Below are positions 6,253-6,585 of a stretch of DNA of 6,585 bases, in pieces (the stretch's first letter is position 1; the number at the start of each line of letters is the position of its first letter). The notes under the pieces are model-generated. The model saw only the letters and a list, made by a program, of their open reading frames with translations. It did no database searches and was not told the origin of the DNA. The position numbers and the translations under genes were made by a program. Origin of the DNA: DASXIW01 sp036497785. Lineage in GTDB: Bacteria; Pseudomonadota; Alphaproteobacteria; Acetobacterales; Acetobacteraceae. Location of the stretch: NCBI GenBank assembly GCA_036497785.1, contig DASXIW010000253.1:1-6585 (forward strand). Reading direction: 5' to 3'.

Positions 6253-6585
6253 TACTACAGTTGCGTTTTGTGGGCTCGGTGGTGGCCTCAGCCGCACCGA
6301 ACTGATGGCGTTGTCGCCAGGCGGACCACGCCAGGACGAACGGTGGGCGCAGGGCCGATCGTAACAACAGCTTTGCAATCAGACCTCGGATTTCTGGCAC
6401 GCTGGGCAAGCCGAGGCGGATGGCGGTTACACGGCGAGCGGCGCACTCGTTCTGTTCGGTTTACCGAACGCGGCGCGGCGAAGCGCGGCCTGCAACCTGG
6501 CCAGAAACGCGGCTGCCGCCATGCACAACGTCATATGGCGGTGCCAGCCATGCCAGGATCTGGCTTCGCAGTGATCCAGGCCAAG
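6253..6585 (-). mobile_element. IS701-like insertion sequence, 3' end (continues beyond window)
   Basis: The DNA from the EEP stop codon to the window end encodes, on the minus strand, the C-terminal part of a DDE transposase of IS701 type. The transposase end runs almost to the presumed element edge, where CTACAGTTG (6255-6263) would belong to the terminal inverted repeat. The preceding CTAA (6249-6252) fits a YTAR-like 4-bp target as I recall for this family. The other end, and hence the target duplication, is outside the window, so the boundary is provisional. Confidence 0.7.
6255..6585 (-). pseudogene. IS701-family transposase, C-terminal part, frameshifted
   Basis: Read inward from the window end, the first frame gives LGLDHCEARSWHGWHRHM followed by TLCMAAAAFLARLQAALRR, the typical IS701 C-terminal region. 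Its Glu in DHCEARSW is probably the last residue of the DDE triad. That frame hits TAA at 6427-6429. Family-like sequence resumes one frame over as LPSVPEIRGLIAKLLL through WRQRHQFGAAEA. A third frame from about 6284 gives HHRAHKTQL and a TAG at 6255-6257, which looks like the natural end. Each switch needs one missing base (near 6425-6435 and at about 6284, in GGCCACC). The N-terminal part lies outside the window. The first frameshift is well supported; the second rests on my memory of family C-termini. The copy is probably inactive unless the indels are sequencing errors. Confidence 0.7.

Noticed and set aside
5437..6378. 313-codon minus-strand open frame opposite the EEP gene
   Set aside because: It is Gln/His/Arg-rich antisense noise opposite a gene with a complete catalytic motif set.
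1..6585. CRISPR array, tRNA, rRNA, or a defence or biosynthetic gene cluster
   Set aside because: I see no regularly spaced direct repeats, no tRNA cloverleaf or rRNA sequence, and no gene set of such a system. The genes are mostly housekeeping repair plus an accessory flank.

Overview
The window reads as chromosomal DNA of a high-GC alphaproteobacterium, most likely of the Acetobacteraceae type. The evidence is GC-rich codon use, a perfect alphaproteobacterial LexA operator (GTTC-N7-GTTC) between divergent uvrA and ssb genes, and a long AT-rich nested palindrome after ssb of a kind I associate from memory with acetic-acid bacteria and relatives. The family assignment is inference; the alphaproteobacterial one is firmer.

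Layout: (1) The 3' end of an HSL-type alpha/beta hydrolase (1-474, +) closes with a strong intrinsic terminator. (2) A complete uvrA (550-3402, -) converges on it. (3) A 177-bp divergent regulatory region (3403-3579) holds the SOS box, a possible ssb promoter, and a hairpin that covers part of the uvrA ribosome-binding site. (4) A complete ssb (3580-4086, +) follows. (5) Next is a 93-bp nested inverted-repeat element (4101-4193). (6) A family-4 glycosyltransferase gene on the minus strand (5344 to 4187) is broken by two compensating single-base indels. (7) A divergent spacer of about 290 bp carries a possible 32-residue Trp-rich small ORF. (8) A compact endonuclease/exonuclease/phosphatase (EEP) family enzyme lies at 5635-6252 (+). 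(9) From about 6253 to the window end is the 3' end of an IS701-like insertion sequence. Its transposase appears frameshifted, and its edge abuts the stop codon of the EEP gene.

Functionally, uvrA and ssb form an SOS-linked DNA repair pair: damage recognition for nucleotide excision repair, and protection of single-stranded DNA. The hydrolase, glycosyltransferase and EEP gene show no clear link to it or to each other. The right-hand third looks like an accessory flank, with a mobile element, a broken gene and repeats. I see no novel multi-gene system. The best leads are the Trp-rich small ORF, the nested palindrome and the clustered frameshifts.
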